DNA of 64,000 bases from Symsagittifera roscoffensis (Eukaryota > Xenacoelomorpha > Acoela > Convolutidae), in contig NC_087069.1 in assembly GCF_963678635.1 (NCBI RefSeq), positions 44,554,830-44,618,829 of the forward strand. The letters run 5' to 3'. Made by a program: the position numbers and the translations under genes. Position 1 is the stretch's first letter. Each line of letters begins with the position of its first letter. This document shows positions 62,671 through 64,000 of the stretch, piece after piece. The notes beneath the pieces are model-generated. The model did no database searches. It was not told where the DNA came from and saw only the letters and a program-made list of their open reading frames with translations.

Positions 62671-63123
62671 GTTATTATTGAAAAAAAAGCACCTCTCCAA
62701 GTCCCCTCCATTTCTCAACAATAAGGGTTCCATCCCTTGGGAATTTGGATCTTATTGGGACCAAATTAAAATTTTGTTGATCCCTTTTTCATCATTCATC
62801 ATTTAAAATGTTTTAAACAAATACTCACTACAAACGCACTTTTGCATTTTTTGACGTGAACAAATTTAAATTTTTGACATGGAATGATTTTTTGACAAGG
62901 ACACGAGTTGGAATTTTTATAAATTGGAATGAATTAAGATATTTAAAATTTTTGGAATTGAAAAAAATTGGATTGTTATTAGATATTGAGTTTTTAAAAT
63001 ACTCAGATTTGAGAACCGTTTTCGATATTAACACTAGAACTGGGCTTGCAAAGCTTTATGGGCGAATTTTTATGGGCTTAAAAAGCTAAAAATGTTTATG
63101 GGCTAATCTCTGTTTTCATTTAG
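62671..63123 (+). other. 453-bp intron-like insertion in copy B polymerase
   Basis: It starts GTTATT after GCAG and ends TTTTCATTTAG. Polymerase homology (LKPKLYSLKYA, then DSTSKRSAKG) resumes exactly after it in register (phase 1). The array copies have no interruption at the equivalent point. Internal ORFs are low-complexity. Confidence 0.65.
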
Positions 63124-63655
63124 ATTCAACTAGCAAGAGGAGTGCAAAAGGAGTGGTGCAACACTCCCAGCAGCAACTTACACACCAGAGGTTCAGGGAC
63201 ACATTACTGAGTGGAAAAACCCTTCGTATATACAACTACTCAAAAAAATCTAAAGCCCATATCAACATAACCATAGCGCAGAACCGAATTGCCCTTTCAC
63301 CCTTCAATAGTAAGCGGTTCGTACTATTCGACGGGATAGCTACATTGCCCTTTGAACACAGGTCTACCGAAGAAAATGTGTTCTTCGAGGCCATTGCTGA
63401 AGAAACCGAGTGGGCAAACTCGCAGTTAACAAATATAGCAGCCAAAACCTCGAAAGCTGGCAATCACGGGAATTCCGCGTCCCAGATACGGAGGAAGAGC
63501 TTTAAGAAGAAAGCGCAGCTAGCAGTTCAAAAGACCCTCCGCCTATCGATAACCCATTCATTCTAACAGAAACGTCTGTTAGTTCTAGTCAGAAAAAAAG
63601 GAGAAAACTTGATAAAACTGATCAAAAAAACCTTTCACCTATAAATTTCGGCTAA
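63124..63655 (+). pseudogene. Copy B: polymerase C-terminal exon
   Basis: Starts with SKRSAKGVVQH, continues with IALSPFNSKRFVLFDGI, which matches the VALSPFDKKRYYENDGI region of the array copies, and reaches an acidic tail. An ORF closes at 63566. An overlapping frame gives PPPIDNPFILTE, like the array's YIESPFILSE, followed by a basic QKKRRKLDK patch and a stop near 63655. So there is a frame change near 63500-63510. Confidence 0.75.
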
Positions 63656-64000
63656 ATTGCCTTGTTACTAGGAATTACGGCTGGACTTTTGTAAATATAA
63701 ACATTCAGCAAACATTGTTTTAAGTTAAATAGACCGGCGCAAAAGAGACTGGTAATTGCAACTTACCCTTGAAGCAGGAGCGAAGGATTGCGTATCTGGT
63801 TTCCCAAAGTAAGCTAATAGTAAGGCTAAAATAATCAAAATGGTATAAGTCTGAGAATAAAATAAATAAGAGTTGGAAATAAGTTTGAGAATAAAATCAG
63901 AAAAAGAAACGAACAATAATTATCAAAAACTTTTAAAAGGAAATATGAACGATACTTTATATAAACTCATATTTATATGAAAGAAAAGGATTAGCTTTAA
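63656..64000. other. AT-rich end of window, no gene
   Basis: No supported ORF. A 63-residue minus ORF (63725-63916) is Phe/Leu/Ser-rich and looks like chance. Confidence 0.55.

Overview
This window looks like a repeat-dominated stretch of a nematode chromosome, probably Caenorhabditis or a close relative. The case rests on AT-rich DNA, short introns with TTTCAG/ATTAG-type acceptors, a Ty3-type LTR element and Polinton (Maverick)-like DNA polymerase relics. The species cannot be fixed from the sequence. I see no convincing ordinary host gene; nearly all of it is satellite or mobile DNA.

Layout. (1) 1-3838 is a satellite of about 367-bp monomers, with a four-monomer higher-order repeat at its left end. 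(2) 4305-4464 is an array of 32-bp repeats, into which a 23.9-kb LTR retrotransposon (4466-28402) has inserted; the repeat resumes at 28403, partly inverted. The element has two 920-bp LTRs (about 14 differences by eye, roughly 98.5% identity), a 3.1-kb leader full of a TCCGGAGGGG-type motif, gag, zinc knuckles, protease, reverse transcriptase, RNase H and a DD35E integrase. After a 390-bp gap with a strong splice acceptor comes an unusual 8.4-kb block where an envelope gene would be expected. This block encodes coiled-coil proteins, a large protein with one intact and one divergent SGNH-hydrolase-like domain, and two unrecognised proteins. Frame breaks and stops are frequent, so this copy is probably dead, but most of the breaks could have arisen since insertion.

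(3) 28610-29095 is a palindromic GAGCGGTTT array. (4) 30181-49222 holds seven head-to-tail, minus-strand partial copies of a protein-primed family B DNA polymerase gene. Each has a shared ~0.7-kb 3' flank and ends at one of only two upstream break points, except the seventh, which runs back to the N-terminal zinc fingers. Every copy that retains motif C has lost its first aspartate.

(5) 51544-63655, on the plus strand, is a second polymerase lineage in a 5.7-kb tandem duplication. Copy A (53342-54778) is cut short and followed by a capsid-like fragment, an adenain-like protease relic, an unknown minus-strand ORF and a gene for a basic-tailed protein. Copy B (59055-63655) covers almost the whole polymerase, has two apparent introns, and has altered residues in motifs A and C. 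The capsid and protease relics identify this as Polinton/adintovirus-like material.

The parts make up two systems: a giant Ty3-like retroelement with an enzyme-bearing accessory block, and a graveyard of virus-like DNA transposons whose polymerase gene was amplified after it had lost a catalytic residue.
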